This document shows positions 19,892 to 29,856 of a DNA stretch of 64,000 bases, piece by piece. Under the pieces are notes generated by a model. That model searched no databases, was not told the origin of the DNA, and saw only the letters and a program-made list of their open reading frames with translations. How positions within the stretch are numbered: position 1 is the stretch's first letter; the number at the start of each line of letters is the position of its first letter. This DNA comes from Vibrio sp. HB236076. GTDB taxonomy: Bacteria; Pseudomonadota; Gammaproteobacteria; Enterobacterales; Vibrionaceae. The DNA lies in NCBI RefSeq assembly GCF_040957575.1, contig NZ_CP162601.1:1302001-1366000 (forward strand), given 5' to 3'. A program made the translations under genes and the position numbers.

Positions 19892-21424
19892 ATGAACCCA
19901 ACAGCGGATCGAGTACAGCCACTGACAGGCTTTGCGTTATTCATCGGTGCAGTTTGTCTCGCAATGGCCAACTTTTTGGCCATTTTAGATACGACGATTG
20001 CCAATGTCTCAATTGCTAATATTTCTGGCAGTCTTGGTGTATCGACCAGTCAAGGCACTTATGTCATTACTTCTTATGCCGTCGCAGAGGCCATCTCCGT
20101 TCCTTTGACGGGGTGGCTGTCGAGACGGTTTGGCTCTATTCGTGTTTTTGTGACGTGTTTAGTTTTATTCGGTATTTTCTCCATTTTATGTGGTATGGCG
20201 ACCAGTATGAGTATGCTAGTGGTCTGTCGTATTTTACTTGGCTTCTCAGGCGGTCCTTTGATGCCATTATCACAAACCTTGATGATCCGGATTTTCCCGA
20301 AAGATAAAAGCCATGCGGCGATCGGTATTTGGAGTATGACTACCTTGATTGCGCCGATCATGGGGCCAATTTTAGGTGGCTATTTGTGTGATCAGTACAG
20401 CTGGCATTATATTTTTACCGCCAAAGCACCTTTTGCGATTTTGGCTGGCTTTTTCTGCTGGAAACTATTGCAACAATATGAAACAAAAGCCTTTAAAAGT
20501 TCGATCGATAAAGTCGGTTTAATTTTATTGGTGGTGTGGGTCGCTGCTCTGCAATTAATGCTCGATGAAGGCAAGGACTTAGATTGGTTTGAATCAAACT
20601 ATATTGTCGCGATGGCGATCATTGCCGTGATTGGTTTTGCGGCCTTTCTTATTTGGGAGCTTACTGAGCGTTCACCGGTTGTCGATTTGAAAGTCTTTCG
20701 ACATCGGGGGTTCAGTTTATCCATGATCACCTTATCACTCGGATTTGGCTGTTTTTTTGCCATCTCGATAATTACCCCATTGTGGCTGCAGACTTTTATG
20801 GGTTATACCGCGACAATATCCGGTTTGACCACGTCGCACATGGGCATGCTCGCGGTGTTCTTAGCGCCGGTTATTGCCAGTGCATCGAGTAAACGCGACC
20901 CGAGATTGTTTGTGTTTGTCGGAGTAATGTGGCTAGGGGCTTGGACCTTTTATCGCAGCTTTGGCAACTTGGAGATGACGTACGATCAAATTAGCTGGCC
21001 CATGTTTTTCCAAGGTATTGGTACGCCTTTATTCTTTGTGCCTTTAACGGCGATTGCTTTGGGGGCGGTGAAAGAAAGTGAGATGGAGTCAGCCGCTGGA
21101 TTGATGAATTTTATCCGTACTTTATCCGGGGCCATTGCGACCTCCTTGAGTACAACCAAGTGGGAAAATGAAACTCGTCATGTTCACGCCGAATTGTCTG
21201 GGTTGATCCACCCTTCAACCTCGGCCTTGGAGTCGATAGGGGCGAGTGGTTTAAGCACCGAGCAGGCTCGTTCGTTAACCAACAGTTTGGTTTCTCAGCA
21301 AAGTGGTATGGTTGCCACTAACCAATTGTTTATGATGATTGCGGTTATTTTTTTCGTGGCGGCGTTTGTCATCTTACTGGCACCAAAACCGAAAAAAACG
21401 GTTGACCCTGGAGCTGCTCATTAA
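19892..21424 (+). CDS. vceB: MFS drug transporter, DHA2 family (EmrB/VceB-type)
   Basis: 510 aa, 14 predicted membrane helices, proton-driven exporter. DHA2 signatures are visible: LDTTIANVSIANI in helix 1 (motif D1-like), GWLSRRFGSIRVF (motif A) and the helix-5 motif C-like GPILGGYLC. Shares an operon with its adaptor and outer-membrane channel, forming a complete tripartite pump. In V. cholerae VceCAB exports bile salts, nalidixic acid and uncouplers; the substrates here are not known. No terminator right after it; a degenerate MITE-like repeat follows. Confidence 0.92.
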   Translation: MNPTADRVQPLTGFALFIGAVCLAMANFLAILDTTIANVSIANISGSLGVSTSQGTYVITSYAVAEAISVPLTGWLSRRFGSIRVFVTCLVLFGIFSILCGMATSMSMLVVCRILLGFSGGPLMPLSQTLMIRIFPKDKSHAAIGIWSMTTLIAPIMGPILGGYLCDQYSWHYIFTAKAPFAILAGFFCWKLLQQYETKAFKSSIDKVGLILLVVWVAALQLMLDEGKDLDWFESNYIVAMAIIAVIGFAAFLIWELTERSPVVDLKVFRHRGFSLSMITLSLGFGCFFAISIITPLWLQTFMGYTATISGLTTSHMGMLAVFLAPVIASASSKRDPRLFVFVGVMWLGAWTFYRSFGNLEMTYDQISWPMFFQGIGTPLFFVPLTAIALGAVKESEMESAAGLMNFIRTLSGAIATSLSTTKWENETRHVHAELSGLIHPSTSALESIGASGLSTEQARSLTNSLVSQQSGMVATNQLFMMIAVIFFVAAFVILLAPKPKKTVDPGAAH

Positions 21425-21497
21425 ACAAAAGGAAATATTGTCGTCATTGATATCGTTGTTTGTATACCTTGGCGACACTACCCTAGTGCACATCGGT

Positions 21498-21675
21498 TAT
21501 ATGAGTCTGGGTGATCATTTGGTCAATAATAATACAGAAAAAAGCGTGTGAACAAGCTGACTTTTTTCTTGTAAGTACAAGCATCGTTGTCGTTATTCTA
21601 CTGGTGATTTTCTTAATGACATTATTGAGTATTTAACCCGTTAGCGTGCCTAGGCTATTGAGTCAGATAGGCATT
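21498..21675 (+). repeat. MITE-like element, copy 1 (degenerate)
   Basis: 178 nt, related to the copies near 42.6 and 59.2 kb. The best-preserved part is TTTTCTTAATGACATTAT..AG at 21608 onward, TTTAACCCGTTAGCGTG, and a right end CTATTGAGTCAGATAGGCATT. The left end (TATATGAGTCTGG then GTGATCA) matches less well. It lies between convergent vceB and infA. It is the most diverged of the three and was recognised only by comparison. Confidence 0.6.
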
Positions 21676-21702
21676 GGCCCGCTCAATGGCGGCAAATTGG
21701 CA

Positions 21703-21733
21703 TAAAAAAACGGAGCAATGCTCCGTTTTTTTA
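21703..21733. terminator. Bidirectional terminator between vceB and infA
   Basis: CGGAGC/GCTCCG stem with AAT loop, flanked by seven A and seven T, so it can end transcripts from either direction. Confidence 0.9.
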
Positions 21734-21754
21734 TGCCGTTACATCGGGCAAAGA

Positions 21755-21973
<219 letters not shown>

Positions 21974-22050
21974 TTAATCCTCTTTAGATAGAAATTCGGC
22001 AAGCACCCTGTACATGGATGCATATCATCAAAATAATTTTGTGCGTCATT

Positions 22051-22746
22051 TTACCCTTGCCAACGCTGATTTACTAGCCTTTGATGACGATGAAAGCGCA
22101 CTTTGTAGCTCATTGCTGGACATTCGTCGATTTGATAACCAAGATACAGCCAATCTTTATTCATTTGTTGGCACCATTTTACCTGTTGTAACACCGCTAA
22201 CGTACCCAGCGATAGCACGGAGTCAGGGTCAAAAAAAGTGTAAAAAGCACTGGCTGCTGTCGGAGTCACATCGGTTACTGCCACGGCGATTAACTGATTT
22301 TTCTGGTAAAGGTGTAAGTAGTGGGTTTGCATCCACTGGCAATTGGCAAAGGTCTGAAATGTTTCTCGGTTGGGCGGGTACATCGTCCCGCCGCGATGAC
22401 GAGCTTCGATATAGCGTGAGTAGAGTTCAAACCAACCGTCGTCCAGTTTTGTTTTCATGACCATAGTGATCTGGTGGGATTGGTTCAACAGCCTTTTTTG
22501 GCTGCGGCTAGGTTGAAAATCTGCAATGGGAATTCGGATAGATTGGCAAGCTGAGCAGGCATCGCAGTGTGGTGTATAGATGGTATCACCACTGCGTCGA
22601 AATCCATTGGCGAGCAATACTTGATACCCAGATTCATTGTGAAATTCTGGGCTCATGGCCACGGCGACACGCTCTTGTCGATCGCTGAGGTAACTGCATG
22701 TGTGTTGTTGGGTCAGGCCAATTTGTAACGGTTGTGGCTCATTCAT
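22051..22746 (-). CDS. bpt: Aspartate/glutamate leucyltransferase Bpt
   Basis: 231 aa. Transfers Leu from Leu-tRNA to proteins with N-terminal Asp or Glu, creating an N-degron that ClpS recognises. The N-terminal cysteine motif HCDACSACQSIRIP (about residues 58-71) and C-terminal segments FYTFFDPD and YLGYQI are typical of the ATE/Bpt family. Only 4 nt separate it from aat upstream on the same strand, so the two aminoacyl-transferases are co-expressed. ClpS/ClpA, which act on their products, lie about 6-9 kb away. Confidence 0.94.
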   Translation of the reverse strand: MNEPQPLQIGLTQQHTCSYLSDRQERVAVAMSPEFHNESGYQVLLANGFRRSGDTIYTPHCDACSACQSIRIPIADFQPSRSQKRLLNQSHQITMVMKTKLDDGWFELYSRYIEARHRGGTMYPPNRETFQTFANCQWMQTHYLHLYQKNQLIAVAVTDVTPTAASAFYTFFDPDSVLSLGTLAVLQQVKWCQQMNKDWLYLGYQIDECPAMSYKVRFHRHQRLVNQRWQG

Positions 22747-22750
22747 CGTT

Positions 22751-23458
22751 CTACTCCCCTTGAAGTGTTTGTGGGGTGAGATAAGAAGCCGTCATCGGTT
22801 GATCTTTTAACCTGAGTAACAGCGCTAAATAGCGCGACCGTGAAAGAGGTTGTGCGCCCAGCGATTCGAGATGGGGATTCATCATCTGACAATCAATCAT
22901 TTTGCCGTTGTGGTGCGCGAAATGGTGGCAAAAATACCACAAGGCAATTTTTGATGCGTTATCGGCTATACTAAACATAGACTCGCCACAAAAGACTTGA
23001 CCAATGGTTAAACCGTAAAAGCCGCCAATCAGTTGTTGATCTTGCCACACTTCGACAGATTGGCAATGGCCACGTTGAGCAAGAGCGACATAGGCTTCTT
23101 GCATTTCTGTGGTGATCCAGGTTTCTTCTGCGCTGCGCGTATTGGCACACTGGCGAATAACGTGCTCAGTATCTAGGTTAAAGGTGACTTGATATTGATG
23201 TTTGCGCTGAAACTTCTTTAAACTTTTTGCTGGTGTAAAGGTCTTAGGATCAAAATAAGCGCGTACAGACGGAGACCACCACAAAAATGGGTCTTGAGCA
23301 GAAAACCAAGGAAAAATGCCCTGTTGGTAGGCTGTTATCAGGCGCTTTGGCGAAAGATCACCACCGAATGCCAATAAACCATCAGGCTCTTGCCAAGCCA
23401 GTTCTGGATTCGGGAAATCATAATGTTGTCGCGAAAGTTCAGTTAAAAATTTTGCCAT
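22751..23458 (-). CDS. aat: Leucyl/phenylalanyl-tRNA-protein transferase
   Basis: 235 aa (E. coli 234). Adds Leu or Phe to proteins with N-terminal Arg or Lys, the first committed step to ClpAP degradation. Motifs: PNPELAWQEPDGLLAFGGDLSP at the N-terminus, WWSPSVRAYFDP, GGFYGLTIGQVFCGESMFS and the C-terminal DCQMMNPHLESLGA. First gene of the aat-bpt pair, divergent from a glycine-zipper protein gene with 50 nt between starts. Confidence 0.97.
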   Translation of the reverse strand: MAKFLTELSRQHYDFPNPELAWQEPDGLLAFGGDLSPKRLITAYQQGIFPWFSAQDPFLWWSPSVRAYFDPKTFTPAKSLKKFQRKHQYQVTFNLDTEHVIRQCANTRSAEETWITTEMQEAYVALAQRGHCQSVEVWQDQQLIGGFYGLTIGQVFCGESMFSIADNASKIALWYFCHHFAHHNGKMIDCQMMNPHLESLGAQPLSRSRYLALLLRLKDQPMTASYLTPQTLQGE

Positions 23459-23508
23459 GGCGATTGCTTACACGTTTAGTGGGTAGTGTCATTATCCAAG
23501 AGGTAACT

Positions 23509-23967
23509 ATGAAAAAAACATTAATGATTATCTTACTGTCTTTGCCTATGATCGCCAATGCTGGTTATCAACGTAATGTTGCTCGGCCGGTCAACCAAGT
23601 CGTGTTTGGGCAAGTGGATACGGTGCGTTATGTCACTCAACAACAAATTATACGCTCTAAAGACCAAGGCTGGAATACCTTACTCGGAGCGACGGTTGGC
23701 GGAATTATTGGCCATCAATTTGGGCGAGGGCGTGGGCGACTATTAGCGACGGGGATCGGCATTGCCGCAGGTGCGGCGGTAGCAAGGCCAACGCCCCCAC
23801 AGATCACGCGTATTGAATACCCGCTCGTGGAAATCTTAATTCGCAAAGAAGATGGTCAACTGGTTGATGTAATACAAGATGTGGATGACAGTATGCGTTT
23901 TCACAAAGGGGATGCCGTGCGCCTTTTGTACTTTGACGATGGGGTACGTGTCGACAAAGAATACTGA
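23509..23967 (+). CDS. Exported glycine-zipper protein
   Basis: 152 aa. The start giving MKKTLMIILLSLPMIANA is preferred: AGAGGT stands 5 nt upstream and it creates a clean signal peptide (cleavage after ANA). There is no lipobox cysteine. The central GATVGGIIGHQFGRGRGRL and GIGIAAGAAVA form a glycine-zipper 2TM domain like SlyB/17-kDa antigen proteins. The C-terminal beta-rich part (VEILIRKEDGQLVDVIQD, GDAVRLLYFDDGVRV) is seen in related envelope proteins. Function not established. Confidence 0.75.
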   Translation: MKKTLMIILLSLPMIANAGYQRNVARPVNQVVFGQVDTVRYVTQQQIIRSKDQGWNTLLGATVGGIIGHQFGRGRGRLLATGIGIAAGAAVARPTPPQITRIEYPLVEILIRKEDGQLVDVIQDVDDSMRFHKGDAVRLLYFDDGVRVDKEY

Positions 23968-24132
23968 GGGTTATTACCTTGATACTATAGGCGAATATAT
24001 TTGTTTAAATCAATTCCGAAAACCACCCTGATTGACGATTTTTTGCTCGGTTTTTTGTCTCGTTTTGTGTTCACAAGGCGAGATTTTTATTTTGGTTAAT
24101 TTTGTATGGATTCTACGCTAGTGTTTCATTAA

Positions 24133-24197
24133 ATTTTTCGTTAGTCTGGCACGACGAAAAATGATAAAGCCAATTTCTCACCTGTAAAAAAATTGGC
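24133..24197 (+). promoter_or_regulatory. Two tandem hairpins in the aroA leader
   Basis: First hairpin ATTTTTCGT/ACGAAAAAT (24133-24141 with 24154-24162, 9 bp, 12-nt loop). Second GCCAATTT/AAATTGGC (24169-24176 with 24190-24197, 8 bp), ending directly against the AAGGAA Shine-Dalgarno of aroA. No U run follows either. A structural regulatory role is inferred only. Confidence 0.4.
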
Positions 24198-24215
24198 AAG
24201 GAACAGACAAAATTA

Positions 24216-25496
24216 ATGGAAAGCTTAACATTACAACCCATCAATAAAATTCAAGGTCAAGTGAATTTACCCGGCTCTAAAAGTGTGTCAAATCGCGCCT
24301 TGTTACTTGCTGCGTTGTCGACAGGAACCACTCGTTTAACGAATTTGTTAGACAGTGATGACATTCGACATATGCTAAATGCCCTGACAACGCTTGGCGT
24401 AAATTACGAATTGTCGGCAGACAAAACGGAATGCCGCGTTCACGGCCTTGGTAAAGCCTTTTCTGTTGAAGGGTGTGTTGAACTCTTTCTGGGCAATGCA
24501 GGTACGGCAATGCGTCCACTGGCTGCAGCGCTTTGTTTGGGGCAGGGTGATTACGTATTGACCGGCGAGCCACGAATGAAAGAGCGTCCGATTGGTCATC
24601 TTGTTAATGCGCTAACACAAGCTGGCGCTCAGGTTGAGTACTTAGAAAATAAAGACTACCCACCGCTTAAAATTACAGGGACGGGTTTAAAGTCGGGTAA
24701 AGTGAACATTGATGGCTCTATTTCGAGTCAATTTTTGACTGCCTTTTTGATGTCAGCCCCATTAGCTCAAGGGGATATTGAGATCCAAATCGAGGGTGAA
24801 TTGGTCTCTAAGCCCTACATCGACATCACTTTACATATCATGAAACAATTTGGTGTTGAGGTAGAAAATCACAACTACCAACAATTTACTATTCGCGCGG
24901 GTCAGCAGTATCAATCTCCGGGTGATTTTTTGGTAGAAGGTGATGCCTCTTCAGCCTCTTATTTTCTAGCCGCTGCCGCGATCAAAGGCGGCGAAGTGAA
25001 GGTGACGGGGATTGGTAAGCATTCGATTCAAGGTGACATCCAGTTTGCTCACGCGCTGGAAAAAATGGGCGCGGATATCGAATGGGGCGACGATTATATC
25101 ATTTCACGCGCTGGTAAGTTGAAAGGGATTGATATGGATTACAACCACATTCCTGATGCCGCGATGACCATCGCAACGACCGCGCTTTTTGCCGAGGGTG
25201 AAACCGCGATTCGCAATGTTTATAATTGGCGCGTTAAAGAAACGGACCGCTTGAGTGCAATGGCCACAGAGCTTCGCAAAGTCGGGGCTGAGGTCGAAGA
25301 GGGCGAAGACTATTTGATTGTGCGCCCAGTCGAACAGCTTAAGCATGCCGAGATCGATACCTATGATGATCACCGCATCGCCATGTGTTTTTCGCTGGTG
25401 GCTCTTAGCGATACACCTGTGACGATTAACGATCCAGGGTGCACTTCAAAAACCTTCCCAGATTACTTCGACAAGTTATCGCAATTAAGTCAGTAA
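24216..25496 (+). CDS. aroA: 3-phosphoshikimate 1-carboxyvinyltransferase (EPSP synthase)
   Basis: 426 aa (E. coli 427). Sixth step of the shikimate pathway: shikimate-3-phosphate plus PEP to EPSP. Class I enzyme: [17 protein letters not shown] with the catalytic Lys near residue 22, [12 protein letters not shown] (the PEP-binding loop with Gly and Pro of glyphosate-sensitive forms), and the C-terminal [10 protein letters not shown] and [13 protein letters not shown]. It is alone here, not next to serC or cmk as in enterobacteria. SD AAGGAA; leader structured as listed separately. Confidence 0.98.
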   Translation: MESLTLQPINKIQGQVNLPGSKSVSNRALLLAALSTGTTRLTNLLDSDDIRHMLNALTTLGVNYELSADKTECRVHGLGKAFSVEGCVELFLGNAGTAMRPLAAALCLGQGDYVLTGEPRMKERPIGHLVNALTQAGAQVEYLENKDYPPLKITGTGLKSGKVNIDGSISSQFLTAFLMSAPLAQGDIEIQIEGELVSKPYIDITLHIMKQFGVEVENHNYQQFTIRAGQQYQSPGDFLVEGDASSASYFLAAAAIKGGEVKVTGIGKHSIQGDIQFAHALEKMGADIEWGDDYIISRAGKLKGIDMDYNHIPDAAMTIATTALFAEGETAIRNVYNWRVKETDRLSAMATELRKVGAEVEEGEDYLIVRPVEQLKHAEIDTYDDHRIAMCFSLVALSDTPVTINDPGCTSKTFPDYFDKLSQLSQ

Positions 25497-25523
25497 TGAC
25501 TCAATGACTTTATTAATCTCCCG

Positions 25524-25556
25524 ATGCCCTCTTAATATAGAGGGCATACTTTTTTC
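25524..25556 (+). terminator. Rho-independent terminator after aroA
   Basis: ATGCCCTCT/AGAGGGCAT stem with TAATAT loop and a T-rich tail. The remaining 260 nt to topA hold no gene I can see and should include the topA promoter(s). Confidence 0.88.
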
Positions 25557-25819
25557 TCTTGGCGTAACAAAGCGAATAAAAAAGCAGAGAGAACCACGAC
25601 GATAACGGCTTATAAAATCCCTCTCGGTGGTAAAATTTGCAGGCTATTGAGGTAAGTGTTAGATTTTAGCGATGAATTGTCGAGCAATTACAACACAAAA
25701 TGTAAAAAAGCGGTTGATCTTCTTTGTTTCTCGCACAATAGTAAAAGCAGCATAACTATAAATTAACGGAGAGATAGTTTGTTCATCTCTCACACTAAGT
25801 AAAGGACGTTAAGTCAATT

Positions 25820-28438
25820 ATGGGTAAATCGCTTGTTATAGTGGAGTCTCCTGCCAAGGCGAAAACGATCAATAAATACCTGGGTAAGGATTTTGTCGTT
25901 AAGTCGAGCGTCGGCCATGTTCGTGATCTTCCAACATCGGGTCAAAGTACAGGGCAAAAAGCGGCACCTATTTCTACCAAGGGCATGAGTGCAGAAGAAA
26001 AAGCTCGCGTCAAAAAAGAAAAAGATCGCAAAGCCCTAGTAAAAAAAATGGGTATTGACCCATATCATGACTGGGAAGCCAATTACCAAATCTTGCCGGG
26101 CAAAGAAAAGGTGGTCAATGAGCTAAAGAAATTAGCCAAAGATGCTGATTGCGTTTACCTCGCAACCGATTTGGACCGCGAAGGGGAAGCCATTGCATGG
26201 CACTTGCGCGAGATCATTGGTGGTGATGAGGACCGTTACAAGCGTGTGGTATTTAACGAGATCACGAAAAACGCGATTCAGCAGGCCTTTGAGAAGCCTG
26301 GTGAACTCAATATGGATGGTGTCAATGCTCAACAAGCTCGCCGGTTTATGGATCGCGTTGTTGGCTTTATGGTGTCACCATTACTTTGGAAAAAAGTCGC
26401 CCGTGGTTTGTCCGCTGGGCGAGTACAATCGGTAGCCGTCAAATTGCTCGTCGAGCGTGAGCGTGAAATTAATGCGTTTATTCCAGAAGAGTATTGGGAT
26501 ATTCACGCTAATACAAAAACGAAAAACCAAGCGCCATTTCGTTTACTTGTTGCCCAAAAAGAGGGCAAAGCGTTTAAGCCGACAAGCGAAGAACAAACCA
26601 AAGCCTCATTAGCGGTATTAGAAAAATCTGACTTTGAGGTGTGTAAGCGCGAAGACAGACCCACGCAAAGTAAACCATCTGCGCCTTTTATTACCTCAAC
26701 CTTGCAACAAGCCGCGAGTACGCGTTTGAGTTTCGGGGTTAAAAAGACCATGATGTTAGCGCAAAGGTTGTACGAAGCGGGTTATATTACTTATATGCGT
26801 ACGGATTCGACCAACTTGAGTAAAGAGGCTGTCGAGTCGCTGCGAAATTACATCGATAATGAATTCGGTAAAGCGTATTTACCTGAGTCGCCATTGGTTT
26901 ATGGCAGTAAAGAGAACGCACAAGAGGCGCATGAAGCGATTCGCCCTTCAAGTGTGGAAGTGGCTGCCGCTGATTTAAAGGGTGTAGACGCCGATGCAGT
27001 GAAATTATATCAATTGATCTGGAATCAGTTTGTTGCTTGTCAAATGACACCCGCGCGTTACGACTCTACCACCATCAGCGTTAAAGCCGATGAATATACG
27101 TTAAAAGCCAAAGGCAGAATTCTAAAATTTGATGGTTGGACTCGCGTGCAGCGCCCACTGGGTAAAAATGAAGATGAAATTCTACCTGAAGTGAAAGTCG
27201 GTGAGCTTCTGACCTTAGAAAATTTGGAGCCCAAACAGCACTTCACCAAACCCCCAGCTCGTTTTACTGAAGCGGCTTTAGTTAAAGAGCTTGAGAAAAA
27301 AGGCATTGGTCGTCCTTCGACTTACGCGTCCATCATTTCGACCATACAAGATCGCGGCTACGTTAAAGTTGACCAGCGTCGTTTTTATGCTGAAAAGATG
27401 GGCGAGATTGTGACGGACCGCTTAGACAAAAGCTTTAGCGATCTCATGAACTATGACTTTACGGCGCGTATGGAGCAAAAGTTAGACCAAATTGCTGAAG
27501 GAGACGTGGTTTGGAAAAAAGTGCTCAATGACTTCTTTAGTGATTTTACCCAAGACTTAGAGCAAGCCGATAAAGACGAATCTGAAGGTGGGATGTCGTT
27601 AAATCACATTGTGATGACGGATATTGAGTGTCCAACCTGTTCCCGCCAAATGGGTATTCGAACTGCGTCAACAGGGGTTTTCTTAGGTTGTGCTGGGTAC
27701 GCACTGCCTCCTAAAGAGCGCTGTAAAACGACGATTAACCTCGGCGATGAAGAGGGCATTATTAATGTGCTCGAAGAAGATGTTGAAACGGCGGCATTAC
27801 GAGCAAAAAAACGCTGTCCGATTTGTGAAACGGCGATGGACGCGTATCTTATTGATGACAAAAGAAAACTACATGTTTGTGGTAATAACCCCAACTGTGA
27901 AGGTCATGTTGTCGAGTATGGCGAGTTTAAAGTTAAGGGTTACGATGGACCCGTTGTCGAGTGTGATAAATGTGGCTCGGACATGGTGCTCAAAAACGGC
28001 CGGTTTGGTAAGTACATGGGATGCAGCAATGAAGAGTGTAAGAATACTCGTAAAATCCTTCGCAATGGTGAAATTGCGCCACCAAAAGAAGACCCCGTTC
28101 ACCTACCAGAACTCGAGTGTGAAAAATCGGATGCCTATTTTGTGTTGCGAGATGGTGCATCAGGCCTCTTTTTAGCAGCCAGCACGTTCCCGAAATCAAG
28201 AGAAACTCGTGCGCCGTTGGTCTCTGAATTGGTTCGGTTCAAAGAGCGAATTTCACCTAAGTTCCATTATTTGACCGAAGCGCCTCAACAAGACCCCGAC
28301 GGTAAGCCAACTGTGGTTCGCTTTAGCCGTAAGACTAAAGAGAACTACGTTCGTTCAGAAGAGGGTGGCAAGCCAACGGGTTGGTCGGCTTTGTTTGAAG
28401 ACGGGAAATGGCAAGTTATTGATAAACGTAAGAAATAA
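25820..28438 (+). CDS. topA: DNA topoisomerase I
   Basis: 872 aa type IA topoisomerase that relaxes negative supercoils. TOPRIM domain with E9 and the DLDREGE acidic triad (about 117-123); active-site Tyr325 in [10 protein letters not shown]. The C-terminal region has three four-cysteine zinc-finger segments (CPTC...[16 protein letters not shown]...[15 protein letters not shown]...CSNEEC) followed by zinc-ribbon-like repeats. Long upstream region of 323 nt from aroA, in line with several promoters. Confidence 0.98.
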   Translation: MGKSLVIVESPAKAKTINKYLGKDFVVKSSVGHVRDLPTSGQSTGQKAAPISTKGMSAEEKARVKKEKDRKALVKKMGIDPYHDWEANYQILPGKEKVVNELKKLAKDADCVYLATDLDREGEAIAWHLREIIGGDEDRYKRVVFNEITKNAIQQAFEKPGELNMDGVNAQQARRFMDRVVGFMVSPLLWKKVARGLSAGRVQSVAVKLLVEREREINAFIPEEYWDIHANTKTKNQAPFRLLVAQKEGKAFKPTSEEQTKASLAVLEKSDFEVCKREDRPTQSKPSAPFITSTLQQAASTRLSFGVKKTMMLAQRLYEAGYITYMRTDSTNLSKEAVESLRNYIDNEFGKAYLPESPLVYGSKENAQEAHEAIRPSSVEVAAADLKGVDADAVKLYQLIWNQFVACQMTPARYDSTTISVKADEYTLKAKGRILKFDGWTRVQRPLGKNEDEILPEVKVGELLTLENLEPKQHFTKPPARFTEAALVKELEKKGIGRPSTYASIISTIQDRGYVKVDQRRFYAEKMGEIVTDRLDKSFSDLMNYDFTARMEQKLDQIAEGDVVWKKVLNDFFSDFTQDLEQADKDESEGGMSLNHIVMTDIECPTCSRQMGIRTASTGVFLGCAGYALPPKERCKTTINLGDEEGIINVLEEDVETAALRAKKRCPICETAMDAYLIDDKRKLHVCGNNPNCEGHVVEYGEFKVKGYDGPVVECDKCGSDMVLKNGRFGKYMGCSNEECKNTRKILRNGEIAPPKEDPVHLPELECEKSDAYFVLRDGASGLFLAASTFPKSRETRAPLVSELVRFKERISPKFHYLTEAPQQDPDGKPTVVRFSRKTKENYVRSEEGGKPTGWSALFEDGKWQVIDKRKK

Positions 28439-28464
28439 TAATTTACTCATCAATGGGAATTTTT

Positions 28465-28494
28465 AGCAGCGCTTACATAGCGCTGCTTTTTTTT
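28465..28494 (+). terminator. Rho-independent terminator after topA
   Basis: AGCAGCGCT/AGCGCTGCT perfect 9-bp stem, 5-nt loop, followed by T7. Confidence 0.93.
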
Positions 28495-28638
28495 GTGCGC
28501 TTGGGCTAAGAATTTATCATTGCTACTCCACGGAATGGGCTCAATATGTAATAGTGTGAAAGGAGTAGAATAACAACAATAGTAAACCGACTCCGACAAC
28601 AAACTCAACTGAAACAACCTATTAGAGAGGGAACGTCT

Positions 28639-29856
28639 ATGGCTGGCGTATTAGGAATGATCTTAGCTGGAGGGGAAGGCTCTCGTCTTCAGCCTCTCAC
28701 TGCAAATCGCAGTAAACCTGCGGTCCCATTTGGTGGAAGTTATCGACTGATCGATTTTGCACTGAATAACTTTATCAATGCTGATATCGTCAAAATTTAT
28801 GTGTTAACGCAATTTAAATCTCAGTCTCTTTATTCACATTTAAAGCAAGGTTGGCACATCAGCGGTATCACCAATCGATTCATTGACCCAATACCAGCGC
28901 AAATGCGCACTGGGAAGCGCTGGTACGAGGGGACGGCCGATGCCATCTATCAAAATATGGGCTTTATGAAGCTCGCAGACCCTGACGATGTCCTCATTTT
29001 TGGCTCCGACCATATTTACAAAATGGATATTAGCCAATTCTTGGATTTTCATCATGCCAAAAAAGCCAAATTAACCGTTTCGGCATTGCGTATGCCCGTT
29101 GAGTGCGCTTCGCAATTTGGGGTAATTGAAGTCGATACCGAAGGGCGGATGATTGGCTTTGCAGAAAAGCCGGCTAAACCGAAAGAGATCCCAGGTGATC
29201 CTGGTTTTGCTTTGGTTTCGATGGGGAACTATGTGTTTGAGGCGGACACGTTATTTCGCGAATTAACCGAAGATGCGGACTTTGAGCATTCTAGTCACGA
29301 TTTTGGCAAAGATATCATTCCACGTCTTTACCCGACGGGAGAAGTCTTTGTCTATGACTTTGGCAAAAATGATATTGAGGGGGAAAACGGTGGGGTGTAC
29401 TGGCGCGATGTTGGTACGATCGACAGTTATTGGCAAGCTCATATGGATTTGTTGGGTAAAGATGCGTTGTTTTCTTTGTACAATCGTAACTGGCCATTGC
29501 ATACTTATCATCCCCCGTTACCCCCTGCCACCTTTGTTGATGATAATAACCTAAAAGTAAAAATCATTGATAGTTTGGTGTGTAACGGCAGTTATGTTCG
29601 CGGTTCTCATATCGAGAAATCTGTGTTGGGTTTTCGTAGTAACATTGGCTCTCATTGTAATATTCGCGAGTCAATCTTATTAGGTGATATTAAAGTGGGC
29701 AAAGGCAGTATCCTTAACCGAGTGATCGCCGATAAAGATGTCGAAATTGCCCCAGGTTGTGAAATTGGGGTAAATTTGGAGCACGACAAGCAAAGGTTTC
29801 ATGTCTCAGAGGAGGGCATTGTAGTGATCCCTAAAGGAGCGAGAGTTGGATTCTAA
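28639..29856 (+). CDS. glgC: Glucose-1-phosphate adenylyltransferase
   Basis: 405 aa. Makes ADP-glucose for glycogen synthesis, the regulated step. Nucleotidyltransferase motif GGEGSRLQPLTANRSKPAV (about residues 12-30), FGSDHIYKMD metal-binding site, GFAEKP, and a C-terminal left-handed beta-helix (GSYVRGSHIEKSVLG, SHCNIRESILLGD). SD AGAGAGGGAA. Its end overlaps glgA by 11 nt. Confidence 0.97.
   Translation: MAGVLGMILAGGEGSRLQPLTANRSKPAVPFGGSYRLIDFALNNFINADIVKIYVLTQFKSQSLYSHLKQGWHISGITNRFIDPIPAQMRTGKRWYEGTADAIYQNMGFMKLADPDDVLIFGSDHIYKMDISQFLDFHHAKKAKLTVSALRMPVECASQFGVIEVDTEGRMIGFAEKPAKPKEIPGDPGFALVSMGNYVFEADTLFRELTEDADFEHSSHDFGKDIIPRLYPTGEVFVYDFGKNDIEGENGGVYWRDVGTIDSYWQAHMDLLGKDALFSLYNRNWPLHTYHPPLPPATFVDDNNLKVKIIDSLVCNGSYVRGSHIEKSVLGFRSNIGSHCNIRESILLGDIKVGKGSILNRVIADKDVEIAPGCEIGVNLEHDKQRFHVSEEGIVVIPKGARVGF

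Noticed and set aside
22014..22460. 148-codon plus-strand ORF opposite bpt.
   Set aside because: Shadow of the well-conserved bpt gene on the other strand.
24105..24131. 8-codon ORF MDSTLVFH before the aroA leader hairpins, considered as an attenuator peptide.
   Set aside because: No Shine-Dalgarno, only one aromatic codon, and no U-tract terminator downstream.
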